Origin: Oscillospiraceae bacterium
GTDB taxonomy: Bacteria; Bacillota; Clostridia; Oscillospirales; Ruminococcaceae
Assembly: GCA_017460835.1 (NCBI GenBank)
Contig: JAFUAD010000064.1
Coordinates: 1-47,254 of the forward strand
Length of the DNA stretch: 47,254 nucleotides
Reading direction: 5' to 3'
Part shown: in pieces, positions 1 through 7,405 of the stretch
Position numbering within the stretch: the first letter of the stretch is position 1
How the letters are laid out: each line of letters begins with the position of its first letter
Notes under the pieces: model-generated
The model's database searches: none
What the model was told of the DNA's origin: nothing
The model's input: the letters and a program-made list of their open reading frames with translations, nothing else
Position numbers and translations under genes: made by a program

Positions 1-40
1 ACTGTTCTGTCACATGAATGCATTGATTTCGATTGTGCAT
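1..40 (-). CDS. 5' end of an unidentified gene (runs off the window)
   Basis: Only 13 codons are inside the window, reading M-H-N-R-N-Q-C-I-H-V-T-E-Q, too few to assign a family. The start is well supported: an ATG at 40-38 lies behind a strong purine-rich ribosome binding site (AGAAGGAGGGAG, about 46-57) and a near-consensus sigma-A promoter at 74-102 on the same strand. The gene continues to the left of the window. Confidence 0.6.
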   Translation of the reverse strand, partial: MHNRNQCIHVTEQ

Positions 41-73
41 ACGATTCTCCCTCCTTCTCTTAGAGTTTTCATC

Positions 74-102
74 ATTGTATCACAATCAAAATCAAATGTC
101 AA
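74..102 (-). promoter_or_regulatory. Sigma-A promoter of the partial leftmost gene
   Basis: On the minus strand TTGACA (102-97) and TACAAT (79-74) are separated by exactly 17 bp. The partial gene starts 34 bp further on, so it has its own promoter. Confidence 0.75.
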
Positions 103-118
103 GCCGAAATACTTTATA

Positions 119-340
119 TTATTTGATTAACAGGATGTCATGCTCTGCCGCCTTCTGATACCATGCGATCGCCTCTGCATCATCCTGCGGGACGCCGAGC
201 GCTTCTGCATATACGATGCCCAGATTGGCCTGCGCATTGGCATAGCCTTGCGCTGCCGCCGCCTGATACAATCCGATCGCTTTTTCCGTGTCCTGTAAAC
301 TCAAAATTTTTCGTATGATTTCGTGTGATTTTGAGCGCAA
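119..340 (-). pseudogene. Sel1-repeat protein fragment
   Basis: The translation contains about one and a half Sel1 (TPR-like) repeats: alternating helices with the family pattern A-x3-Y-x2-A-A-x2-G-Y-A-x-A-Q and a second W-Y-x-K-A-A unit. Sel1 proteins are helical scaffolds and usually carry several repeats. Here only about 70 codons are open, the only upstream in-frame start is a TTG without a ribosome binding site, and the N-terminal part does not resemble a Sel1 protein. It looks like the broken 3' end of a larger gene. It could be a very small real gene, but I see no translation signal. Confidence 0.45.
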
Positions 341-398
341 AACGCTTCAAAAACAGAAAAAATGCTTCCGAATACGGAAATCATTTGCAAACCTAAAC

Positions 399-444
399 AA
401 AAGAAAAAATGCCGCATTTACGCGATTTTCACGTAAACACGACA
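399..444 (-). terminator. Terminator of the tRNA operon
   Basis: Minus-strand hairpin of 13 pairs including G-U pairs (arms 444-432 and 422-410) followed by a T-rich run, 12 bp beyond the tRNA-His 3' end. Confidence 0.75.
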
Positions 445-455
445 TTTCCTTAGCG

Positions 456-530
456 GGTGGGTAGAGGGATTCGAACCCTCGGTCTTCGGGACCACAATCC
501 GACGCTTTAACCAACTAAGCTATACCCACC
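456..530 (-). tRNA. tRNA-His (GTG)
   Basis: Full cloverleaf on the minus strand. The anticodon loop TTGTGGT places GTG at 34-36, the T-loop reads TTCGAAT, and the acceptor has eight pairs with the extra G-1 opposite C73, which is diagnostic for tRNA-His. CCA is not encoded. One A-C mismatch closes the anticodon stem. It is last in the Gly-Arg-His operon. Confidence 0.93.
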
Positions 531-582
531 ATATTCAATTTATACAAAACAGAGCAGCCGCTCTGCACAGCAAGGCAAGGGA

Positions 583-656
583 CGCGCCTTAAAGGATTCG
601 AACCTTTGACTTACTGCTTAGAAGGCAGTTACTCTATCCAGCTGAGTTAAAGGCGC
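583..656 (-). tRNA. tRNA-Arg (TCT)
   Basis: Minus-strand cloverleaf with seven-pair acceptor stem GCGCCTT/AAGGCGC, anticodon loop CTTCTAA (anticodon TCT, decodes AGA) and canonical T-loop TTCGAAT. CCA is not encoded. It is the middle gene of the tRNA operon. Confidence 0.93.
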
Positions 657-665
657 ATATGGGAA

Positions 666-736
<71 letters not shown>

Positions 737-781
737 ATCTCAGGGGTGCGCAGCGCGTTCTCTTTCAGCACTGCAAGGGAT

Positions 782-810
782 ATTATAACACAGAATCGGG
801 CATTTGTCAA
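782..810 (-). promoter_or_regulatory. Perfect sigma-A promoter of the tRNA operon
   Basis: Minus strand TTGACA (810-805), 17-bp spacer, TATAAT (787-782). Matches consensus at all twelve positions, as expected for a stable-RNA operon. Confidence 0.9.
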
Positions 811-867
811 GCACTTTTTGCAAAAAATCGGCAAATGCGGAGCACAGACCCGAAAAAACCGGGGCAG

Positions 868-896
868 TTGACAGCAAAATCAAATTTTGCTATAAT
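868..896 (+). promoter_or_regulatory. Perfect sigma-A promoter with palindromic spacer
   Basis: TTGACA (868-873), 17 bp, TATAAT (891-896). The spacer is a perfect inverted repeat: 8-bp arms AGCAAAAT/ATTTTGCT at 873-880 and 884-891 around CAA. A site lying exactly between -35 and -10 suggests repressor binding. It drives the GGDEF gene 45 bp downstream. Confidence 0.88.
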
Positions 897-943
897 AAGA
901 ACGGAAAAGTCGGATGAAAATGAGGGGGAGGGACATCTGTGTG

Positions 944-2728
944 ATGAATCCGAATAACATCCCGGGCGTGCCCGGCATGGCCTGCGGGAGCGTGACAACC
1001 GATGCGCATTTTCATATGCTGTATGCGGACGCCGCTTTTTTTCACTATTTCGGTGATGACGTCATTTATTCGATTCTGCGGACGGTTCACGACGACGACA
1101 CGGAGCGGCTTGTGACGGCGGCAGCGGCGATGCAGGACGGACAGTGTGAGCAGCACGCGCTGCGGATGCGCGGGTGCAGCGGCGAATGGCGCTGGATGCT
1201 GGTGCAGCTCTCCGCGCAGGGCGAGGGTGCGCAGCGCGCGTTTCACTTCCGGATTACGGATGCCTTCCGGACGCAGCGCCTGCTGATGCAGACCATTGCG
1301 GAAAAGACCGATTATCTGTTTTATCTGAATCTGATGCGGGATATGGCGTTCCGCTACTCCTTCCGGACGCAGCACATCGAGCTGCTGAGCTTCGACTGCT
1401 GCCGCGAGGTCGTTCTGACGGATATGCGCCTTGCGGACTGGAAGGCACAGGCGATCGCCAAGGGCATGGTCGAGGCGCACGATATCCCGAAATTTGAGAA
1501 GCTGTGTGCGGAGATCGCGGCGGGCGCGACGCGCTTCCAGTGTGAGCTGGAGACGAGCGTCTGCTCGCTGGGTCAGCGGATGGAATACTGCGCATTCCGC
1601 GGCGTCACGCGCTCAGACGCGCCCGGCCGGAAAACGGTTCACGGCACGATCGGCTTTCTTCATGCGAAATATAAGAGCAAGGAGCCCGGCTGGCTGATCG
1701 AGGCGACCCGCGATGCCGCGACCGATCTGCTCGGGAAAAATGCGATCACTGCCCATGCAAAGAGCGTGCTGGCGGCGCAGCCTGCGGGCATTGTAAGTCT
1801 CGTGCTGCTGACTGTCGATGATTTCAAGGAGATTAACGACCGCTACGGCCATATGTTCGGCGATGAGGTTCTGTTCACACTGTCGCACATCCTGAAAACG
1901 GAGGTCGGCACACGCGGCGCTGCCGGACGGATCGGCGGCGGCATGTTCCTGCTGGTGCTGGAGGGCATCGCGGACGAAACAGACCTCCGCGGCATCCTGC
2001 GGGCGATTCGCACGAAATTTGAATGGGCATGGGAGAACAGCGGCGAAGCGGGACAGACCGCCGCGCATGTGACCTGCTCGATGGGCGCCGCGTGCTATCC
2101 GATCGACGCAAAGAGCTATGAAACGCTGTTCATGCAGGCGGACAAGGCGCTGTATATCGCCCGCGAGAAGGGGCATAACCGCTATGTGATCTACGATGTC
2201 AACAAGCACGGCGATGTGCAGCCGAACCGGGCGCGCTCCCTTGCCGATCTGTACGCCGTCGCGCCGACGCAGAGCAATGCCGGATTCGTGTCCGGGCTCG
2301 TGCGAAGCCTGCTGAGCGGCGGGGCAAAGCCGGAGATTGGCACCGTACTGGCGAGAATCGGCGACCAGTTCGGGCTGGACGGCATTCAGATTTTTACCGC
2401 GCCGAAGTGGAGTGTCTCGTATCAATGGGGGCATCCGTTTTCCGGAAGCGGCGAGCTGCTTGCAAAGGAGCCGTTCCGCAGCAGCTATTCGAGTGACCGC
2501 GTCTGCGTCATCGACAATATCAATGCGCTGGAGGGCGTTGCGGACGATGTGTACCGCCTGCTGGAGCAGGAGAATCTGCTCGGGACGGTGCTGTACCTCG
2601 CGGAGCAGGAGGGAGAACCCTTTGCCGTGATCTCGTTCGGCCTGTTCGGACGGTTCCGGAAGTGGAGTACCCCCGATATCGGCAGCCTGACCGTCTTAGG
2701 CGGCACCCTCGCAGCCCTCCTCCGCTGA
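944..2728 (+). CDS. PAS-like / degenerate GGDEF / GAF-like signalling protein
   Basis: Soluble protein of about 594 residues. The N-terminal third is PAS-like (sensory). The middle carries a diguanylate-cyclase fold with the substrate-site motif N-D-R-Y-G-H-x2-G-D-E near residue 305 and a conserved Y-x-A-x2-G-x-N end. The C-terminal ~150 residues look GAF-like. The signature GGDEF is G-G-G-M-F (residues 331-335) and the upstream RxxD inhibitory site is R-G-A-A, so cyclic-di-GMP synthesis is unlikely; a GTP- or nucleotide-sensing role is an inference. Start: the ribosome binding site GGAGGG (927-932) points to GTG 941 or ATG 944; an upstream in-frame ATG at 914 would lie before it. It stands alone, and repeat copy A follows 21 bp after the stop. 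Confidence 0.82.
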   Translation: MNPNNIPGVPGMACGSVTTDAHFHMLYADAAFFHYFGDDVIYSILRTVHDDDTERLVTAAAAMQDGQCEQHALRMRGCSGEWRWMLVQLSAQGEGAQRAFHFRITDAFRTQRLLMQTIAEKTDYLFYLNLMRDMAFRYSFRTQHIELLSFDCCREVVLTDMRLADWKAQAIAKGMVEAHDIPKFEKLCAEIAAGATRFQCELETSVCSLGQRMEYCAFRGVTRSDAPGRKTVHGTIGFLHAKYKSKEPGWLIEATRDAATDLLGKNAITAHAKSVLAAQPAGIVSLVLLTVDDFKEINDRYGHMFGDEVLFTLSHILKTEVGTRGAAGRIGGGMFLLVLEGIADETDLRGILRAIRTKFEWAWENSGEAGQTAAHVTCSMGAACYPIDAKSYETLFMQADKALYIAREKGHNRYVIYDVNKHGDVQPNRARSLADLYAVAPTQSNAGFVSGLVRSLLSGGAKPEIGTVLARIGDQFGLDGIQIFTAPKWSVSYQWGHPFSGSGELLAKEPFRSSYSSDRVCVIDNINALEGVADDVYRLLEQENLLGTVLYLAEQEGEPFAVISFGLFGRFRKWSTPDIGSLTVLGGTLAALLR

Positions 2729-2749
2729 CCCTCAAAAGCGGGGAAAGTT

Positions 2750-2950
2750 ATGCCCTTCAGCGATGGGCAGTGGGGGACGCCGTCCCCCACACCCCCTGCC
2801 AGAGGGATACTATCCCTCTGGACTCCCATTTCTGCTCCGCTTCAGCCCCTTTGCAAGGGGTTGAAGCGGAGCAGCAGCGGGATTCCAAAGGGACAATGTC
2901 CCTTTGGCGGGGTTTGGGGCGGAGCCCCATTACCAATCCGCCGGAGGCAC
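2750..2950 (+). repeat. Multi-hairpin dispersed repeat, copy A
   Basis: A 201-bp non-coding element, nearly identical to 22694-22894. It is a string of five hairpins: 2770-2790 (9-bp stem), 2799-2821 (10 bp), 2832-2874 (13-bp outer stem plus inner CCCCTT/AAGGGG), 2885-2907 (10 bp) and 2915-2929 (6 bp). The T2841-A2865 pair of the third stem is A-T in copy B, a compensatory change. No transposase or clear target duplication is seen. Confidence 0.85.
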
Positions 2951-3007
2951 TGCTTCTCCTCTTTTGGGGGTGAGCGGGGGGATTTGAGAGGAAGAAGGGA
3001 GAAACAG

Positions 3008-3661
3008 ATGGAGGACTGGAAGCAGGTTGTAGCGGCAAATCTTGCGGAGCAGCGAAAGGCGCGGCATCTCACGCAGGCGCAGCTTGCGGAGCAGCTTCAC
3101 TACTCTGACAAGGCAGTCTCAAAATGGGAGCGCGGCGAATCGCTGCCCGATCTTGCGGTCATGAAGCAGCTAGCGGATTTTTACGGCATTCTGATCGACG
3201 ATCTGCTGCTGACGCCGGAGCAGCGCGAAGCCCGTATGCATGCGCCGGAGCCCGCAGAGGAACCGGATGCGCCCCCGCAGAAGGAAGCCGGCACAGGCAG
3301 TGCCCGGCACAATCATCTGATCATCGCGGGCATGGCGGCGCTGCTGGTCTGGCTGATCGCCTCGATGATCTTTGTGGTACTGGACACAGCCGTTCCGGAG
3401 CTGCGCTACGGGCCGTTCCTGTTTTTGTATGCGCTGCCGGTCACGGCGGTGGTCTGTCTCGTATTCAATTCGATCTGGTTCAATCCCCGCCGGAACTATC
3501 TGATTATTTCCGTGCTGCTGTGGTCGGTGATCGGCGCGCTGTTCCTGACGCTGTACCGCTACCGCATCTGGAAGCTGTTTCTGATCGGCATTCCGGCGCA
3601 GCTCATCATCATACTCTGGTCGCGGCTCCGCCCCTCGCGGAAGGATCGCGGCGGGCAGTGA
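3008..3661 (+). CDS. Membrane-anchored XRE-family HTH regulator
   Basis: 217 residues. The first ~65 are a Cro/CI-type helix-turn-helix: an L-T-Q-x-Q-L-A helix followed by D-K-A-V-S-K-W-E-R-G, the classic recognition-helix pattern. A charged linker with many Pro, Glu and Ala follows. The C-terminal half has four hydrophobic segments (about residues 103-121, 130-154, 160-180, 184-202). DNA-binding heads tethered to membrane segments are common in Clostridia and probably sense envelope state; target genes are unknown. Start chosen at ATG 3008 behind AGGGAG. A longer frame opens inside the hairpin repeat but would translate the repeat itself. No promoter is obvious. Confidence 0.85.
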   Translation: MEDWKQVVAANLAEQRKARHLTQAQLAEQLHYSDKAVSKWERGESLPDLAVMKQLADFYGILIDDLLLTPEQREARMHAPEPAEEPDAPPQKEAGTGSARHNHLIIAGMAALLVWLIASMIFVVLDTAVPELRYGPFLFLYALPVTAVVCLVFNSIWFNPRRNYLIISVLLWSVIGALFLTLYRYRIWKLFLIGIPAQLIIILWSRLRPSRKDRGGQ

Positions 3662-3692
3662 GCATTTACGAAAATAAAGGAGATACTTGCAA

Positions 3693-4259
3693 ATGAAATG
3701 GCTGATTGCATCGGATATTCACGGCTCGGCGTATTACTGCCGCGCCCTGCTTGCCGCTTACCGCAGAGAACAGGCTGAGCGGATGCTTCTGCTCGGTGAT
3801 ATTCTCTATCACGGCCCGCGGAATGATCTGCCGCAGGAATATGACCCGAAGGCGGTCGCGGCGATGCTGAATCCGCTCGCGCAGGAGATTCTCTGCGTCC
3901 GCGGCAACTGCGACAGCGAGGTCGATCAGATGATGCTGGATTTTCCGATTCTGGCAGAATATGCGCTGATTGCGGAGGGCAGCACGCTGATTTTCGCGAC
4001 GCACGGGCATCATTACCATGCGGACGCCCTGCCGCCGCTTCATGACGGCGACATTCTGCTGCACGGGCATACGCATGTGCCGGTTTGTCAGCCCAGCGGC
4101 AATGTCATGGTGCTGAATCCGGGCTCGGTGTCCATCCCGAAGGAGGGCTCTGCACATAGCTATATGATTCTCGAAAATGGCGCATTTACATGGAAATCAC
4201 TGGGCGGTGAGCCGTACCGCACATGGCAGATAACAAAGGCGCATAAGGATGAAAATTGA
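3693..4259 (+). CDS. yfcE: YfcE-type metallophosphoesterase
   Basis: 188-residue calcineurin-like phosphoesterase of the YfcE/MJ0936 group, which hydrolyses phosphodiesters with bound metals. Visible metal ligands: D-I-H near residue 10, G-D-I at about 36, the G-N-C-D block near 76, and the late H-G-H-T-H motif near 128. Length is normal for the family. Start is ATG 3693 behind AAGGAGA (3677-3683). It begins 31 bp after the HTH gene on the same strand and is probably co-transcribed with it. The biological substrate cannot be read from sequence. Confidence 0.88.
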   Translation: MKWLIASDIHGSAYYCRALLAAYRREQAERMLLLGDILYHGPRNDLPQEYDPKAVAAMLNPLAQEILCVRGNCDSEVDQMMLDFPILAEYALIAEGSTLIFATHGHHYHADALPPLHDGDILLHGHTHVPVCQPSGNVMVLNPGSVSIPKEGSAHSYMILENGAFTWKSLGGEPYRTWQITKAHKDEN

Positions 4260-4344
4260 ACGGCTGCCGCACCCGCTGACGGTCTGCAAGCGTGCGGATG
4301 GCGGGGATACGATTATATTATATACAATTATATAGATAGTATCT

Positions 4345-4381
4345 GCGGGCGAACTGTTTGGAGCGGTTCGCCCGCATTTTT
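4345..4381 (+). terminator. Terminator after yfcE
   Basis: Ten-pair hairpin GCGGGCGAAC/GTTCGCCCGC followed by ATTTTT, 85 bp after the yfcE stop. Confidence 0.8.
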
Positions 4382-4401
4382 GCAGAATATTTCTGATTTC
4401 A

Positions 4402-4431
4402 TGCAACCTTTTTGCAGCTTCGGGAACATAG
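4402..4431 (+). promoter_or_regulatory. Possible ECF-type autoregulatory promoter
   Basis: TGCAACC (4402-4408) and ACATAG (4426-4431), 17 bp apart, lie upstream of the sigma gene. The AAC-containing -35 box without a sigma-A -10 resembles promoters read by ECF sigma factors. Assignment is by resemblance only. Confidence 0.35.
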
Positions 4432-4470
4432 ATAACAGGAGCTCCGATCAAACAGGAAGGGAGGAACATC

Positions 4471-5028
4471 ATGGAGGACGCAGACATCATCGCGCTGTAT
4501 CAGCAGCGGGACGAGCGTGCCGCCGCGGAAACAGAGAAAAAATACGGCAGCTACTGCACGCAGATCGCCCGCAGCATACTCCGCGACCCGCAGGATGTCG
4601 CCGAGACCGTCAACGAAGCGTATCTCGCGGTCTGGCAGAGCATCCCGCCGAACGAGCCGGCCTCGTTTCCCGCGTACATCGGGCGCATCACCCGGACAAT
4701 CGGCCTGAAGCGGCTCCGGACGGCATATGCGGCAAAGCGCGGCGCGGGCGAAGCGGCCGAGGCGCTCGATGAGCTCGCGGAGGTCATCCGCGGGGACGAC
4801 AACACCGAGCGCGACGTCGAGGCAAGGGAGCTGCGCGATCATCTCAACCAGTTCCTGAAGGGACTGCCCGAACCTGACCGCAGCGTTTTTGTTTGCAGAT
4901 ACTGGTATTTTGATAAGATTTCGGAAATCGCGGCGAGATTCGGATTTTCGGGGAGCAAGGTGAAATCCATGCTGCTCCGCACCAGAACCAAGCTGCGGCA
5001 AATGCTCAGAGAGGAGGACTTATTATGA
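4471..5028 (+). CDS. ECF-like sigma-70 family RNA polymerase sigma factor
   Basis: 185 residues with the two-domain layout of group 4 sigma factors. Region 2 spans about residues 20-90 (D-P-Q-D-V-A-E-T-V-N-E-A-Y followed by W-x-S). Region 4 spans about residues 125-180, with the L-P-E-P-D-R-S-V-F block and an HTH running from K-I-S-E-I-A to V-K-S-M-L-L-R-T-R. It redirects RNA polymerase to a small regulon, often for envelope stress. Start ATG 4471 has GGGAGG upstream. The stop overlaps the next ORF as ATGA, so the pair is translationally coupled, typical of sigma/anti-sigma operons. Regulon and signal are unknown. Confidence 0.88.
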   Translation: MEDADIIALYQQRDERAAAETEKKYGSYCTQIARSILRDPQDVAETVNEAYLAVWQSIPPNEPASFPAYIGRITRTIGLKRLRTAYAAKRGAGEAAEALDELAEVIRGDDNTERDVEARELRDHLNQFLKGLPEPDRSVFVCRYWYFDKISEIAARFGFSGSKVKSMLLRTRTKLRQMLREEDLL

Positions 5029-5972
5029 AACCTGAGACCTTGACCGAAGCCATCGGCATGATCGACGACGACCTGATCGTCAATGCACGGCACGCAAGAC
5101 CTGTCCGCAGAAAGCGCTTTCTGCTGCCGGGAATTGCTGCTGCGGCGGCGGTAGTCTGTCTGACGGTCGGCGCTTCCGCTGCAATCGGGCGGAATTCGCA
5201 TCTGCTGACCAGATTTTTCGGCGACAAGGGTGAAAGCGCCGTCGCAGAGGCAGCGCTGCCCGAACCGGTTGTCTACGAGAATGACAAAATGCGCCTGACC
5301 GTCGAGACCGAAATCGACGACGGCGTCCGGCATCTGATTCTGCTTTCCGGCACCACGCTCGACGGCGAGCCGTTTGACTGGCATCCGAGCGGCGCCTTTA
5401 CAAAGCTTGTCCGTGCGGACGGTTCCGCCGTGCAGTCGGCAATGGGCGGCAGCGGATTCGGCTGGAATGAAAATCGGCTCACAGCCGAGGATTATGTGAA
5501 CGATTACCCGAAATACTTTGCATATTTCATTCCCGACTGCGATCTGGAGGGGGAGCAGTGCTGGCTGACATTCACGATGTATGACGAGACGAGAGCGGAC
5601 GAAAACCCCGCAGCGGGCATCCGCATTCCGGTCAATACGAAACAGAACACCCCGCTTGTGCAGTTCACAAACGGCAGCGATACCGAATATGCACTCTCCG
5701 GATTTGAGCTGATCTCCACCGGCGCAGTGCCGTGGGGGGAGGATCCGGATTCCGATATGCTCGATGAAAACACACGCATTCTGATTCTTCGGGACGGCAC
5801 ACGCATTGCTCTGAATCAGAAGGCGGGCTCCGGGTATTATCTTTCGGATGAGACCGGGCATCAGTCCGGGATGTACCGCACCTATCTCACCGAGTTTGAC
5901 TGGGTCGATGTGTCGCAGGTCGCGGCTGTCGAAATCGACGGCAAAGTATACGAGCGGGTAACGGGCGAGTAA
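5025..5972 (+). CDS. Probable membrane anti-sigma factor (DUF4179-like)
   Basis: 315 residues: a short basic cytoplasmic N-terminus, one membrane segment at about residues 32-54 (L-P-G-I-A-A-A-A-A-V-V), and a ~260-residue extracellular domain rich in beta-strand patterns. That is the architecture of anti-sigma proteins paired with clostridial ECF-like sigma factors. Function is inferred from the ATGA overlap with the sigma gene and from topology; no zinc-binding anti-sigma motif is seen. The extracellular domain is presumably the sensor that releases the sigma factor. Confidence 0.7.
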   Translation: MKPETLTEAIGMIDDDLIVNARHARPVRRKRFLLPGIAAAAAVVCLTVGASAAIGRNSHLLTRFFGDKGESAVAEAALPEPVVYENDKMRLTVETEIDDGVRHLILLSGTTLDGEPFDWHPSGAFTKLVRADGSAVQSAMGGSGFGWNENRLTAEDYVNDYPKYFAYFIPDCDLEGEQCWLTFTMYDETRADENPAAGIRIPVNTKQNTPLVQFTNGSDTEYALSGFELISTGAVPWGEDPDSDMLDENTRILILRDGTRIALNQKAGSGYYLSDETGHQSGMYRTYLTEFDWVDVSQVAAVEIDGKVYERVTGE

Positions 5973-6002
5973 TCAAGCAAAACATTGCAACTACAAGATA
6001 GA

Positions 6003-6046
6003 AAGCACCGTCCGGCGGGGGATTCCCTGTCGGGCGGCGCTTTTTT
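6003..6046 (+). terminator. Terminator of the sigma/anti-sigma operon
   Basis: Imperfect GC-rich hairpin (AGCACCGTCCGGC pairing with GTCGGGCGGCGC) followed by TTTTTT, 31 bp after the anti-sigma stop. Confidence 0.7.
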
Positions 6047-6099
6047 CGGATTTTTCAGCTTCTGTGCGCATATAATGCACCGAAAGGACGGGATGCCGG

Positions 6100-7227
6100 A
6101 TGAAACGGATTATGTGCATGATATTATCGTGTCTGCTCACTATTTCTATGAATCTCACAGTATATGCGGACACCGCAGCGCCGCAGGACAGCACCCTCTG
6201 CACCGCGCTGATCGAGGCGCGGACGGGAATGCTGCTGCGCGGTGAGCAGAGCGACCTGCCGGTTCCGGCGGGCAGCCAGACCAAGCTGATGACGGTTCTG
6301 CTGACGGCGCAGGCGGTGGAGTCAGGGAAGCTCAGCGCGGAGGGCGTCATCCGCGTGCCGGCGGGCGCAGAGGGGGCTCCGGGCGCGACGGTCTGGCTGC
6401 GCGCCGGCGAGGAAATGACCGTCACCGACCTGCTGAAAGCGGTCATCATCGGCAATGCAAACGACGCGGCAATTGCGCTTGCCTGCGCGGTTTCCGGAAC
6501 AGAGCAGGGCTTTGTGTCAGAGATGAACGCCGAGGCGTTTTCCCTCGGCCTGCGGAATACGCGCTTTGCCGACTGCACGGGGCTCTCGCAGGAAAACATC
6601 ACAACGGCCTATGAGCTCGCGCTGCTCTCCCGCGCGCTGCTGGATTTTACATGGCTGACGCCGGTTTTTACGACATGGCGCGATTTTCTGCGCGGCGAGG
6701 AGACCGAGCTCGTGAACGAAAACCGGCTTGTCCGGAGCGATAAGGGCATCCTCGGCATGAAGGCGGGGCACGGCGATGCCTGCGGCTATACGCTCGCACT
6801 CGCGGCAGAGCGGGACGGCATGCAGTGCATCGCGGCCGTGCTGGGCTGCGGGGACGCAGATGCGCGCTTTTCGGAGGGGCGCCGCCTGCTGGAGACCGGC
6901 TTTTCGCAGTATACCGTCACGACACCGGATTTTTCTGCGGAATTCCTGCGCCCGGTGACTGTCCGGCACGGCATGTCCGCTGCCGTCTCCGCAGAGAGCG
7001 GCGCACTGCGGGCTGCGGCGGTGCCGGCGGGCGAAACGATGAGCTGCACCGTCATTTTGCCGGCCTATGTCGAGGCGCCCGTGAAGCAGGGCGATGTCAT
7101 CGGCGAGATCGCTTTTTACTGCGGTGATACGCTGCTTTATGAATCTCCCCTGACCGCCGCCGAGGATGTCCCGTACCGCGGCTTCCGGGAGACCCTCTGC
7201 CTGCTTTTGGGCAATTTGTTCAAATGA
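6100..7227 (+). CDS. D-Ala-D-Ala carboxypeptidase-like protein (PBP5/DacF family)
   Basis: 375 residues: signal peptide (about 1-23), peptidase S11 domain, and a beta-rich C-terminal domain from about residue 275 with a hydrophobic end. Such enzymes trim the terminal D-Ala from peptidoglycan stem peptides outside the membrane. Nucleophile motif S59-x-x-K62 is intact. The second motif, usually S-x-N, reads N119-A-N121, and the usual K-T-G reads K221-A-G223. The SxN deviation may be common in relatives; the KTG change is less expected and could reduce activity. A TATAAT at 6071-6076 may be its -10 box with a poor -35. Start ATG 6100 follows AAAGGACGGG. Confidence 0.85.
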   Translation: MKRIMCMILSCLLTISMNLTVYADTAAPQDSTLCTALIEARTGMLLRGEQSDLPVPAGSQTKLMTVLLTAQAVESGKLSAEGVIRVPAGAEGAPGATVWLRAGEEMTVTDLLKAVIIGNANDAAIALACAVSGTEQGFVSEMNAEAFSLGLRNTRFADCTGLSQENITTAYELALLSRALLDFTWLTPVFTTWRDFLRGEETELVNENRLVRSDKGILGMKAGHGDACGYTLALAAERDGMQCIAAVLGCGDADARFSEGRRLLETGFSQYTVTTPDFSAEFLRPVTVRHGMSAAVSAESGALRAAAVPAGETMSCTVILPAYVEAPVKQGDVIGEIAFYCGDTLLYESPLTAAEDVPYRGFRETLCLLLGNLFK

Positions 7228-7269
7228 GACTGCGGAATTTGGCAGTATTGCCAAAAAAAATAAAAGCGC

Positions 7270-7298
7270 TTGCAATCTCAGCGAAAGTATAGTAAAAT
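7270..7298 (+). promoter_or_regulatory. pgi promoter with cre-like overlap
   Basis: TTGCAA (7270-7275), 17 bp, TAAAAT (7293-7298). A sequence at 7261-7274 matches the CcpA operator TGWNANCGNTNWCA except at two fixed positions and overlaps the -35. A small hairpin (GCTCCGG/CCGGAGC, about 7352-7370) lies in the leader. Confidence 0.7.
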
Positions 7299-7405
7299 AT
7301 AGAAGTATAAGTGATACTGTTGCCTTTTCGGGAACAGTCGCTTGTGACAGCAGGCTCCGGCTCGCCCGGAGCAGGCAAATACAGAGTGTGGAGGATGTAA
7401 CAAAT

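Noticed and set aside
2750-3007. N-terminal extension of the HTH regulator through the hairpin repeat
   Set aside because: The frame is open, but it would translate the repeat element, which occurs again at 22694 with no attached gene. ATG 3008 has its own ribosome binding site and begins the HTH domain.
7166-7405. N-terminal extension of pgi
   Set aside because: The stretch contains the pgi promoter and overlaps the end of the carboxypeptidase gene. The PGI family starts at ATG 7406.
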